Part shown: in pieces, positions 28,710 to 36,889 of the stretch | How positions within the stretch are numbered: the first letter of the stretch is position 1 | Layout of the letters: every line of letters begins with the position of its first letter | NCBI RefSeq assembly: GCF_945957265.1 | Contig: NZ_CAMFKO010000036.1 | Location: 1 to 43,501, forward strand | Length of the DNA: 43,501 bases | Source: an uncultured Dechloromonas sp. | GTDB taxonomy: Bacteria > Pseudomonadota > Gammaproteobacteria > Burkholderiales > Rhodocyclaceae | Reading direction: 5' to 3' | The notes under the pieces: model-generated | Seen by the model: the letters and a program-made list of their open reading frames with translations, nothing else | What the model was told of the DNA's origin: nothing | Databases searched by the model: none | Program-made: the position numbers and the translations under genes

Positions 28710-30013
28710 CAGAAGGGCTGCGCCTTCTTCAGGGCCGGCTTGGCATTCAATACCGCGTTGCCACGCGACACCGCCGTGTCGAGCGCGGCCTTGGCCGGCT
28801 TCCTGTCCGCCCACACGGCTTCCAGTTCCTCGTTGGCAATGATGCGAACCGGGTCGGCATCGGAAACGTGCGGGACGTTCGCGGTACCGCGCCCCTTCAT
28901 CGAGGCATACGCCACTTCCAGGGTCTTGTCGCCATCCTGCAGCAGCTTGCTCCGCGCCGCCGAGCGCGCCGCCGCGGTCAGCGGCAAGCCGCCATAGATG
29001 CGCACCATTTCTATCTGCATCTCCGGCGACAGCAGGAAGGAAACGAACTTCGCCGCCTGCTTGTACTCGGCAGCCGACTTGCCCGCGCCGACCCACAACG
29101 AGCCGCCATCGGCCAGCGTGTTCTGGCGACCGCCATAAACGTCGTCGTGGTAAGGCAGCGGCGCCACGCCCAGCTCGACCCCCTTGGCGTCACGGAAATC
29201 GACGTGCTCGCGGGAATCGGTCGTGATCATGGCGCACTCGCCGGCATGGAATCTGGCACTGGCTTCGTCGCGACGCCCGAACAGCTTGAAGTAGTTGGCC
29301 TTGGTCCAGGTTGCCATCATCGCGATGTGCTTGACCTGCGGCAGCCCGTTGAAGGTCAGGGCTCCCTTGTCGCTGACCGCGGGAACCCCGGACACGGCGC
29401 TCACGTTATCGACATGGACCCAGACCGGCCACGACGAGGTATAGGGACAGGAATAGCCGGCATCCTGAAGCTTGTCGAGCACGCCCTGCATCTCGAACCA
29501 GGTCTTCGGCGGCTGCTCGGGGTCCAGCTTCGCCTTGCGGAGGGCATTCTTGTTGTAGAACAGCACCGGCGTCGAATAGACCAGCGGCAAGGCGACCAGG
29601 CGCCCCTTGCCGTCGACCGCGCCGGCCTTCAGGTCGGGGGAGAGATCGGCCAGCTGCAGCGGCTGGCCCGCCTTGGCCATCATCTCGTGCAAGGGCACGA
29701 AGCTCTTCGGCTGGGCCAGGATATCGGTCATGTCATAACGGCGAACCAGGTTCAGGCCGGCCGGCTTTTCACCCTTCTCGAGGCGGGACAGCTTCAGGTT
29801 GCCACCCGTTTCCTTGTTGAACCGATCGACCAGGGCCTGCAGTTGCTCCTCGCCAGCCGGACCGAGATTGTGCGCGAGTTCGAAATCGGCGGCGACCGCC
29901 GGTGCCGGCGCCGCTTTGGCCGCAGCCTTGGCTGCCGGCTTGGCCGCCGATGCGGTGGCACAGGCAAGGGCCAGGGAAATGGCGACGACGGAAGGGAGAA
30001 TTCGATGCTGCAT
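28709..30013 (-). CDS. ugpB: Extracellular solute-binding protein, UgpB-like (sn-glycerol-3-phosphate ABC transporter)
   Basis: Periplasmic binding protein (cluster B family 1) of 434 residues, close to E. coli UgpB (438). A signal peptide (MQHRILPSVVAISLALACATASA) precedes an Ala/Lys-rich linker and the mature domain: FELAHNLGPAGEEQLQALVD, YSTPVLFYNKNALRKAKLD, SWPVWVHVDNVSA, ECAMITTDSREHV and GGGxLWVGAGKS-like ADGGSLWVGAGK. These match UgpB, so the ligand is probably glycerol-3-phosphate or glycerophosphodiesters. The usual permease and ATPase genes (ugpA, ugpE, ugpC) are not adjacent. It is coupled to ugpQ. Confidence 0.88.
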   Translation of the reverse strand: MQHRILPSVVAISLALACATASAAKPAAKAAAKAAPAPAVAADFELAHNLGPAGEEQLQALVDRFNKETGGNLKLSRLEKGEKPAGLNLVRRYDMTDILAQPKSFVPLHEMMAKAGQPLQLADLSPDLKAGAVDGKGRLVALPLVYSTPVLFYNKNALRKAKLDPEQPPKTWFEMQGVLDKLQDAGYSCPYTSSWPVWVHVDNVSAVSGVPAVSDKGALTFNGLPQVKHIAMMATWTKANYFKLFGRRDEASARFHAGECAMITTDSREHVDFRDAKGVELGVAPLPYHDDVYGGRQNTLADGGSLWVGAGKSAAEYKQAAKFVSFLLSPEMQIEMVRIYGGLPLTAAARSAARSKLLQDGDKTLEVAYASMKGRGTANVPHVSDADPVRIIANEELEAVWADRKPAKAALDTAVSRGNAVLNAKPALKKAQPF

Positions 30014-30106
30014 GGGTACTCCGGAAGCGTAAAGCGCTTGATTATACCCGTCAAAATCAGGGCATCGCCTCTCCCTGTCTTTTACAAATATGCGAGAATC
30101 GCGAAC

Positions 30107-30529
30107 ATGAAAACGTACATCTTAGCCGCCATCGCCGCCATCGCACTCAACGCGTGCGACCAGATCGGCCAGAAGCTTGGCCTGGAAGACCCTGCCAGGA
30201 AAGAAGCCCGCATGGAGCCGGAAGCCAAGGCTGTCGGCAGCGCCTGCCGCCAATCGGGGCGCGCCATCGAGGACTGCTACTCGATCTACGGCTGGCTGCC
30301 GAAAGCCGGCATCTACGCCGGCTGGCGGGAAATGGACGAATACATGCGGGAAAACAAGCTGGAAACGGTCGCCCCGCAACTGCCGCCTCCGGAACCCCCG
30401 GGCGCCAGGAAGAAGGCGAAGAAGGACGCGACCGAAGCCACCGCGGCAAGCGACGCCAAGGCAGAAACAAAGGCTGAACCCAAGGCAGAGGCCAAAGCGG
30501 AAGGCGAAAAGAAAGTGGATAAACACTAA
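30107..30529 (+). CDS. Putative lipoprotein with Lys/Ala/Glu-rich tail
   Basis: A 140-residue protein with a type II signal peptide: MKTYILAAIAAIALNAC gives the lipobox LNAC with Cys17. The middle has two Cys (GSACRQSGRAIEDCYSIYGW), likely a disulfide, and YGWLPKAGIYAGWREMDEYM, a phrase recurring in small betaproteobacterial proteins. The last 45 residues are Pro then Lys/Ala/Glu repeats (AKAETKAEPKAEAKAEGEKK), probably disordered or helical and able to cross the periplasm. Function unknown. It precedes the histidine kinase gene by 38 bases on the same strand. Confidence 0.8.
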   Translation: MKTYILAAIAAIALNACDQIGQKLGLEDPARKEARMEPEAKAVGSACRQSGRAIEDCYSIYGWLPKAGIYAGWREMDEYMRENKLETVAPQLPPPEPPGARKKAKKDATEATAASDAKAETKAEPKAEAKAEGEKKVDKH

Positions 30530-30567
30530 ACCGCCCGCCACGCCAGCTTTCCTCTCGGAGAATATCG

Positions 30568-33105
30568 ATGCCCTTCCCGGCTTTCATGGGCGGAATACGC
30601 GGAAAACTGATCACCATCTTCGTGCTGATCAAGGTGATCCCGCTGCTGTTGCTCGCCTGGTTCGCCTGGTATGCCACGAGTCGCCTGGGCAACGACGTAT
30701 CGGCCAAGGCCGGCGGCATGGCCGATGCCATCCTGGTGACCATGAAGTCCATGGGCAAGACCGTCACCGACGATTCGATACGCGCGCTGGATCTGCGCTC
30801 GCGCGAGGCGATCGAGGCGCTGACGACGGATACCGCCAAGGAAATCGCCAACTTTCTGTACGACCGCGACAACGACATCCGCCAGGCCGCCACCCTCCCG
30901 CCCTCCGAGGAGGCTTTCGCGCAGTTTTTGAACGAGCACCAGCGCGACATCTATCAGCACGGCAAGTGGCGCCTGGCCGACGACGGGAAATCCTGGGTTC
31001 CCGAACAAACGGTCGCGACAGAGACGAAGCCTCCCCGTCCGCCGCTGCCCGACAACGCCAAGGACTTCCATGCGCGCCCTCCGGAATACCTCGGAGAACG
31101 CCAACGCCGCCCGCTGTTCGTCGAAATCACCTTCGTCGACCTGGCCGGCAATGAAAAGATCAAGGTCACGCGCGGCGACCTGACCGACAAGCGCCGGCGC
31201 AACATTGCCGACCCGGCCAACACCTTCGTCAAGGCCGAGAACTACTTCGCCGAGCTGGGCAAGCTCAAGCCCGGGGAGATTCATGTCTCCAACGTGATCG
31301 GCGCCTATGTGGGGACGCATGCCATCGGCCCCTACCTGCCCGCCGCTCTCGAAAAAGCCGGGAAACCCTTCGCCCCCGAAGACTCGGCCTATGCCGGTAC
31401 GGAAAACCCGGTCGGCAGGCGCTTCCGCGGGATTGTCCGCTGGGCCATGCCGGTGCTCCGGGGAGGCCGGATCGCCGGCTATGTCACGCTGGCCCTCGAC
31501 CACGACCACATCCGCCAGTTCTCCGATCGCCTGATGCCGACCGAGGAACGCTTCACCCCGATCGCCGATGCCATCAAGGGCAACTACGCGTTTCTCTGGG
31601 ATCACCGCAGCCGCTCGATTTCCCACCCCCGCGACTACATGATCGTCGGCTACGACCCGCAGACCGGGCGCCCGGCCACGCCGTGGATGGACGCAGACCT
31701 TTACGCGGAATGGCAGGCCAGCGGCAAGCCCTCCGACGAGTTCCTGGCCGGCGTGCCGCCGTTCCGCGACCAGAACCTGAAGCGCAAGCCGGCCAAGGCG
31801 CAGGTCGACGCAGGAAGCATCGGCCTCGACTGCCGCTACCTCAATTTCTCGCCGCAGTGCGATGGCTGGAACGCCCTGACCGAACACGGCGGATCGGGCT
31901 CCTTCGTGATCTTCTTCTCGGGCCTGTGGAAACTCACGACGGCTGCCGCGATCCCCTACTACACCGGCCAGTACGGCAAGACGCCGCAGGGATTCGGTTT
32001 CGTCACCATCGGCGCCAACGTCGATGAATTCCACAAAGCGGCAACCGACACGGCAATGCGGATCAATACCCTGGTCGAACAGAAGGATGCCGACTTCAAG
32101 CACCGCCGCAGCGAACTGCTCGATCACATCAGCGAGAGTCTGGCAGCCACCGCCTTCGGTCTGTGGGGCTCGACCTTGCTGATGGTGATCATCGTCATCG
32201 GCATTGCCGTCTGGATGGCCGGGCTGCTGACCCGACAGATCACCGGGATGATCGACGGCATTCACGACTTCCAGCGCGGCAACCTCAGGCGCCGGCTGGA
32301 TGCGCGTGGCACCGACGAAATGGGCGAACTGGCCCGCTCCTTCAATCACATGGCCGATTCGGTCGAGGAATCGTTCAAGCGCCTCGACGATGCGCGCGAA
32401 AAAGCCGAGGAAGCCAGTCGCCAGAAATCGGCCTTCCTGGCCACCATGTCGCACGAATTGCGGACTCCGCTCAACGGCATACTGGGTTTCGCCGAGCTCC
32501 TCAAGCTCGAACTGGCCAACCCGGCCCACCAGGAATACGCCGCCATCATCGAACAGAGCGGCAGCCACCTGCTCAGCCTGGTCAATGAAATACTCGACCT
32601 GGCCAAGATCGAATCGGGCGAAATGGGCTTCCAGTCCATTCCGACGTCCATCGCCGGCATCGTCGAGGAATGCGCCGCGCTGCACCGGGTTCCCGCGGAA
32701 GGCAAGGGCCTCCGCTTCCAGGCGCGGATCGCCGAGGGGCTGCCCGCCACCTTCCCGACCGACCCGATACGCCTGCGCCAGATCCTCAACAACCTGCTGA
32801 GCAATGCCGTCAAATTCACGGCGCGCGGAGAAATTTCGCTCGATGTCAGCCGGGCTGAGGATGAAATTGCCTTTTCCGTACGCGATACCGGCATGGGCAT
32901 TCCGCCGGGCAGCCAGGAGACGGTGTTCGAGAAGTTCAAGCAACTGGAGCATTTCCTGACCCGCGAACAAGGCGGAACGGGTCTTGGGCTCGCCCTGGTC
33001 AAACAGCTCGCCGAACACATGGGGGGTAGAATCGTGCTGACATCCGAAGTCAACATCGGCTCGACCTTCACCGTCTTCCTCCCCCTTGGAGCGATCAATG
33101 ATTGA
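30568..33105 (+). CDS. Membrane sensor histidine kinase with large periplasmic domain
   Basis: An 845-residue kinase. Helix one is at about 16-36 (LITIFVLIKVIPLLLLAWFA); a periplasmic region of nearly 490 residues follows, probably Cache-like and unusually long (contains FVEITFVDLAGNEKIKV, typical of Cache proteins, and WDHRSRSISHPRDYMIVGYD); helix two is at about 530-552. HAMP (RRLDARGTDEMGELARSFN), HisKA with H629 in [11 protein letters not shown], and HATPase_c ([29 protein letters not shown]) complete it. The end overlaps the response-regulator gene by 8 bases, so the two form a pair. The ligand is unknown. Confidence 0.92.
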   Translation: MPFPAFMGGIRGKLITIFVLIKVIPLLLLAWFAWYATSRLGNDVSAKAGGMADAILVTMKSMGKTVTDDSIRALDLRSREAIEALTTDTAKEIANFLYDRDNDIRQAATLPPSEEAFAQFLNEHQRDIYQHGKWRLADDGKSWVPEQTVATETKPPRPPLPDNAKDFHARPPEYLGERQRRPLFVEITFVDLAGNEKIKVTRGDLTDKRRRNIADPANTFVKAENYFAELGKLKPGEIHVSNVIGAYVGTHAIGPYLPAALEKAGKPFAPEDSAYAGTENPVGRRFRGIVRWAMPVLRGGRIAGYVTLALDHDHIRQFSDRLMPTEERFTPIADAIKGNYAFLWDHRSRSISHPRDYMIVGYDPQTGRPATPWMDADLYAEWQASGKPSDEFLAGVPPFRDQNLKRKPAKAQVDAGSIGLDCRYLNFSPQCDGWNALTEHGGSGSFVIFFSGLWKLTTAAAIPYYTGQYGKTPQGFGFVTIGANVDEFHKAATDTAMRINTLVEQKDADFKHRRSELLDHISESLAATAFGLWGSTLLMVIIVIGIAVWMAGLLTRQITGMIDGIHDFQRGNLRRRLDARGTDEMGELARSFNHMADSVEESFKRLDDAREKAEEASRQKSAFLATMSHELRTPLNGILGFAELLKLELANPAHQEYAAIIEQSGSHLLSLVNEILDLAKIESGEMGFQSIPTSIAGIVEECAALHRVPAEGKGLRFQARIAEGLPATFPTDPIRLRQILNNLLSNAVKFTARGEISLDVSRAEDEIAFSVRDTGMGIPPGSQETVFEKFKQLEHFLTREQGGTGLGLALVKQLAEHMGGRIVLTSEVNIGSTFTVFLPLGAIND

Positions 33106-33463
33106 TCAACCGCTGGCCCTGGTCGTCGACGACCAGCCGACCAATCGCCTGCTCGCATCGGCGCTGCTCAAGCGCCTGGGCTGGGAGGTCAGGGAAGCTG
33201 CGGATGGATTGACCGCCCTGGCGCTGGCAAGGCAAAACGCTTTCCGCCTGATCCTGCTCGACATCAGCATGCCCGGACTGTCCGGCGAGGAAACCTGCGC
33301 CCAGCTCAAGGCCAGCGCCCTGTCGCCACAACCAGCGATCATCGCCTACACGGCGCATGCCTTCCAGGAAGACCTGGATCGCCTGAAGGGCCTCGGTTTC
33401 GACGACGTGCTGGTCAAACCGATCAGCCGGCAGCAGCTTGAAACGATGGTCGGCGGACTGTAA
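33098..33463 (+). CDS. Single-domain response regulator
   Basis: The 121 residues are only a receiver domain: acidic pair D11-D12, phospho-acceptor D55 in LILLDISMPGLSGEE, the Thr of IAYTAHAF and the Lys of DVLVKPISRQQL. There is no output domain, so it acts as a CheY-like effector or passes phosphate on. Its start lies inside the last codons of the kinase gene, which is strong evidence for a cognate pair. It resembles the detached receiver of a hybrid kinase. Confidence 0.93.
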   Translation: MIDQPLALVVDDQPTNRLLASALLKRLGWEVREAADGLTALALARQNAFRLILLDISMPGLSGEETCAQLKASALSPQPAIIAYTAHAFQEDLDRLKGLGFDDVLVKPISRQQLETMVGGL

Positions 33464-33518
33464 ACCCGGGCGTTTTTCCGACAAAGGCCATTCTCCCGCT
33501 CCCGGCGGCCCATGTATT

Positions 33519-33548
33519 CTGACCGACAGCGAACGGTAGGCGTATAAT
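33519..33548 (+). promoter_or_regulatory. Candidate promoter of rhlE
   Basis: CTGACC (33519-33524) and TATAAT (33543-33548) are spaced by 18 bases; the -10 is perfect and the -35 matches TTGACA at 4 of 6. The -10 is 8 bases from the rhlE ATG at 33557, so the transcript would be nearly leaderless or the real start would lie at or just after the ATG. Treat as tentative. Confidence 0.35.
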
Positions 33549-33556
33549 TCCGGCCC

Positions 33557-35047
33557 ATGTCTGAAATCAATACCTTAGCCGGCGACGCAACCGGCACCCC
33601 GGCTGCCGAAACAGCCCCCGAAATCACCTTCGCCGACCTCGGCCTCGCGCCCGAACTGCTGCGTGCCGTCACCGACGAGGGCTATACCAAACCGACGCCG
33701 ATCCAGGCCAAGGCCATTCCGCTCGTCATCAGCGGCAAGGACATCATGGGCGGCGCCCAGACCGGCACCGGCAAGACGGCCGCCTTCACGCTGCCCATCC
33801 TGCAGCGCATCCTGCCCTTCGCGAGCAGCAGCCCGTCGCCGGCCAAGCACCCGGTACGCGCCCTGATCCTCGCGCCGACCCGCGAACTGGCGCTGCAGGT
33901 CTTCGAGTCGGTCAAGTCCTACAGCAAGCACACGCCGATCCGCGCCATGTGCGCCTTCGGCGGCGTCGACATCAAGCCGCAGATCGCCGAACTGAAGAAG
34001 GGCGTCGAAATCCTCGTCGCCACGCCGGGCCGCCTGCTCGACCACGTCGAGAACAAGAGCGTCAGCTTCAACTCCGTCCAGGCCCTGGTCCTCGACGAAG
34101 CCGACCGCATGCTCGACATGGGCTTCATCCCCGACGTCACGCGCATCCTGAAAATGCTGCCGGCGCAACGGCAGAGCCTGCTCTTCTCGGCCACCTTCTC
34201 GGAAGAGATCAAGAAACTGGCCGACACCATGCTGCAATCGCCGGTGCTGGTCGAAGTCGCCCGCCGCAACCAGGTCTCCGACACCATCACCCACCGCGTC
34301 CACCCGGTCTCCGAATACGGCAAGCGCGGCCTGCTGACCAAGCTGCTCAAGTCCGGCGACATCCGCCAGTGCATCGTCTTCATGCGCACCAAGCAGGGCT
34401 GCTCGCGCCTGACCCGCGAACTACAGCGGGCCGGCATCAAGGCCGACGCCATCCACGGCGACAAGAGCCAGATCGACCGCATCAAGGCGCTCGACGCCTT
34501 CAAGGCCGGCGAGACGCATGCCCTGATCGCCACCGACGTCGCCGCCCGCGGCCTGGATGTCGACGACCTGCCTTACGTCATCAACTACGAACTGCCGCAC
34601 ACGCCGGAAGACTACGTGCACCGCATCGGCCGCACCGGCCGCGCCGGCAAGATGGGCAATGCCATCTCGCTGGTCAGCGCGCACGAGGTCGGCTATCTGG
34701 TCGATATCGAAAAACTGATCAAGCGCCCCATCGAACAGGTCGAGGTGGCCGGTTTCGAACCGGAGCCGGAATACGAGTACCCGCCGGGAAACAAGCGCAA
34801 GCGCTCGTCGGCGCCGCCGCCGAAGGCGCCGCTGGCCCACAAGCCGGAACGCCACGAACGCAGCGACCGCCGCCCGCCGCGTCGCAACCCGATGATCGCC
34901 GCCGATGGCTTCGATTTCAGCAAGCCGTACGAGGAAACCTCCCCGCGCGGCGAAATCCCGGACTCGCCGAAGGCGCCGCCCAAGGCCGACCCGCACAAGC
35001 CCAAACGCGTCGTCGCCGCGCTGCTCGGCGGACTGGGCCGCAAGTAG
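33557..35047 (+). CDS. rhlE: DEAD-box ATP-dependent RNA helicase (RhlE type)
   Basis: RNA helicase involved in ribosome maturation and RNA turnover; 496 residues. Q motif (TFADLGLAPELLRAVTDEGY with TPIQ), Walker A AQTGTGKTAAF, PTRELALQV, TPGRLLDH, D180-E-A-D in LVLDEADRMLDMGF, SATF, and the C-terminal helicase motifs IATDVAARGLDVDDLPYVIN and HRIGRTGRAGKMG. A basic, Pro-rich tail after residue 400 (NKRKRSSAPPPKAPLAHKPE) is typical of RhlE. It ends at a strong hairpin shared with the converging phosphatase gene. Confidence 0.95.
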   Translation: MSEINTLAGDATGTPAAETAPEITFADLGLAPELLRAVTDEGYTKPTPIQAKAIPLVISGKDIMGGAQTGTGKTAAFTLPILQRILPFASSSPSPAKHPVRALILAPTRELALQVFESVKSYSKHTPIRAMCAFGGVDIKPQIAELKKGVEILVATPGRLLDHVENKSVSFNSVQALVLDEADRMLDMGFIPDVTRILKMLPAQRQSLLFSATFSEEIKKLADTMLQSPVLVEVARRNQVSDTITHRVHPVSEYGKRGLLTKLLKSGDIRQCIVFMRTKQGCSRLTRELQRAGIKADAIHGDKSQIDRIKALDAFKAGETHALIATDVAARGLDVDDLPYVINYELPHTPEDYVHRIGRTGRAGKMGNAISLVSAHEVGYLVDIEKLIKRPIEQVEVAGFEPEPEYEYPPGNKRKRSSAPPPKAPLAHKPERHERSDRRPPRRNPMIAADGFDFSKPYEETSPRGEIPDSPKAPPKADPHKPKRVVAALLGGLGRK

Positions 35048-35060
35048 GACCGACACCCGC

Positions 35061-35098
35061 AAACGATAACGGCGCCTTCCAGGCGCCGTTATCGTTTT
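35061..35098. terminator. Long bidirectional terminator between rhlE and the PP2C gene
   Basis: A perfect 17-bp stem (35061-35077 with 35081-35097) around a three-base TCC loop, ending in TTTT on the plus strand and rich in A/T at its base on both sides. It lies 13 bases after rhlE and 12 bases beyond the end of the converging phosphatase gene, so it can stop both transcripts. Confidence 0.92.
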
Positions 35099-35110
35099 GA
35101 TGCTGCCCGA

Positions 35111-35911
35111 TCAGAGCTGCGAGCGCGGTACGAAACCGGGCGGAGGCGCCGCTTTCTTGGGCGGCAAGGCCTCGACCAGCTTGATAATGGCCAGCGACAA
35201 GTTGTCCCCCCCGCCCTTGGCCCGCTGCCGGGCCTTGTCGATGAGGATTTCGCAAGCCTGGCGCGCGGAATTCTCGGCCACCAGGGTACCCAGTTCGCGA
35301 TCGTCGAAATAGGCCCACAAACCGTCCGAACACAACACGAAGGAATCGCCGGCGGTCAGTTCGGTCACCTCGTCGAGAGTGATCTTGGGCTCATCCTGGC
35401 CGCCGAGGGAAGCCAGCAGGACGTTGCGGTTGGGATGCGTGAGCGCCTGCTCGGCCGTGATCTTGCCGGATGCCAGCAGATGCTCGACGTACGAGTGATC
35501 GACGGTCCGGCGAACCAGTCGATTGCCCCGGAAATGATACAGGCGGCTGTCGCCGCAATGCCCCCAGGTGACCCGCCCGGGCTGCAGCAACAACATCACC
35601 GCCGTGCTGTGCGGGTCCATTTCGTTCATGAAGCGCGACGCCTTGATCATGGTGTGCGCCTCGGCCATGCTGTTTTCCAGCATGCCTTGCGGGCATTCGT
35701 CGGCACCGAGGAAGTGGTCCAGATTGGTTTTCGCGGTATGGATGACCTGCTCGGCGGCCAGGGCGCCGCCGGTGTGCCCCCCCATGCCGTCGGCGACCAC
35801 GGCCAGCGCCACGCCCTTGCGGCGGGCATGCGGCAGGATCGCCACGCGGTCCTGCTGCTCCTTGCGATCCCCTTGATGTTGCGCAGCGCACGCGTCGACA
35901 GCTATCGACAT
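35111..35911 (-). CDS. PP2C-family Ser/Thr protein phosphatase
   Basis: A 266-residue cytosolic metal-dependent phosphatase. The PPM metal-binding motifs are in place: QGDRKEQQDRVAIL, VVADGMGGHTGGALAAE, WGHCGDSRLYHF, FVLCSDGLWAYF and GGGDNLSLAII. The tail EALPPKKAAPPPGFVPRSQL is Pro-rich. Stand-alone PP2C proteins of this kind often oppose a Hanks-type kinase, for example in type VI secretion, but no kinase gene lies in this window. The start MSIAVDACAAQHQGDR follows a GGAGG site. Confidence 0.93.
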   Translation of the reverse strand: MSIAVDACAAQHQGDRKEQQDRVAILPHARRKGVALAVVADGMGGHTGGALAAEQVIHTAKTNLDHFLGADECPQGMLENSMAEAHTMIKASRFMNEMDPHSTAVMLLLQPGRVTWGHCGDSRLYHFRGNRLVRRTVDHSYVEHLLASGKITAEQALTHPNRNVLLASLGGQDEPKITLDEVTELTAGDSFVLCSDGLWAYFDDRELGTLVAENSARQACEILIDKARQRAKGGGDNLSLAIIKLVEALPPKKAAPPPGFVPRSQL

Positions 35912-35992
35912 CCCTCCTCCTTTTCGGCCGGGAGATTATCACGAAAGACGGGAAGCCTGATTAACACTGTTGCGGCGTCGCTTTCGCGGCAA

Positions 35993-36889
35993 TCACGACA
36001 CATTGGCGACTCCCTGAAAGCGTTCGAGAACGATATCCACGAACTCCGGCAAGGTATCGTCGCTCAGCCCCAGCTCGGGCAGCACATCGCCGCGAATGGC
36101 ATCCCACTCCGGGTTGTCCATGCGCTGGTCGACGCAATGGATCTCGATGGCCAGTTGCAGGATGGCGACCATGCTGCGCGCCTCGTGGGCGCCCAGCTCG
36201 TTGATCGAATGATGGTAACGAATGGCGTCGCAGATGAACTCCGGCAGACACCAGTGACGGGCGACCAGATAGCCGACCACGCAGTGATCGGCGTTGAACT
36301 TGCGATCCTCCTCGGCGAGGTCGATCCATTGCCCCGGCGCGCCCAGCTGCATCTCGGCGCAGTAGGTCGGGAAACGCTGCATCAAGAGCGGCACGCCGCA
36401 GTCGTGGAAAATCCCCGCCAGATAGGCCTGATCGGGGAAGATGTTGCACACGGCGATGCGCTCGTCGGCAATCAGCATGGCCATCTGGGCAATGGTGTGC
36501 GAACGCGCCCAGAACGCCTCGTAGACCTGACGGTTCTTCTTGATCGCCCCCAGCCCGGCCAGCGAGATGGCCTGGACCAGGTTGAAGGTCTGGCGCACAC
36601 CGACGGCATGGAGGATCTCCTCGACCGTGCTCATCGGCGGATGCTGGCGATAGGCCGAATTCCCGACGATCCTGAACAGTATCGCCGTCAGCCCCGGGTC
36701 CTGGTTGATGACACGGGCCAGCAGGCGGACATCCATTTCCTTGCGCGCCATCAGCTTGCGCAGCTCGTCGAGCACGCGCGGCTGCGGCGGAATCTTCACG
36801 CCGCCCTCGAGCAAGCGCTTGATCCGCCCGCTCCCTTGCTCATCCAGCGATTTCGTAATCTCGAAAACAGAATTTGCGGCCTCAGCCAT
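35993..36889 (-). CDS. HDOD domain protein
   Basis: A 298-residue cytosolic signalling protein. The HDOD domain covers about residues 25-225: VKIPPQPRVLDELRKLM, LARVINQDPGLTAILFRIVGNSA, ILHAVGVRQTFNLVQAIS, AYLAGIFHDCGVPLLMQRFP and HCVVGYLVARHWCLP. The HD pair is present (FHDCG) but the further HD catalytic residues are not evident; most HDOD proteins are thought to be non-enzymatic. Its ATG overlaps the glcF stop (TGATG), making it the last gene of the glycolate oxidase operon. Confidence 0.9.
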   Translation of the reverse strand: MAEAANSVFEITKSLDEQGSGRIKRLLEGGVKIPPQPRVLDELRKLMARKEMDVRLLARVINQDPGLTAILFRIVGNSAYRQHPPMSTVEEILHAVGVRQTFNLVQAISLAGLGAIKKNRQVYEAFWARSHTIAQMAMLIADERIAVCNIFPDQAYLAGIFHDCGVPLLMQRFPTYCAEMQLGAPGQWIDLAEEDRKFNADHCVVGYLVARHWCLPEFICDAIRYHHSINELGAHEARSMVAILQLAIEIHCVDQRMDNPEWDAIRGDVLPELGLSDDTLPEFVDIVLERFQGVANVS

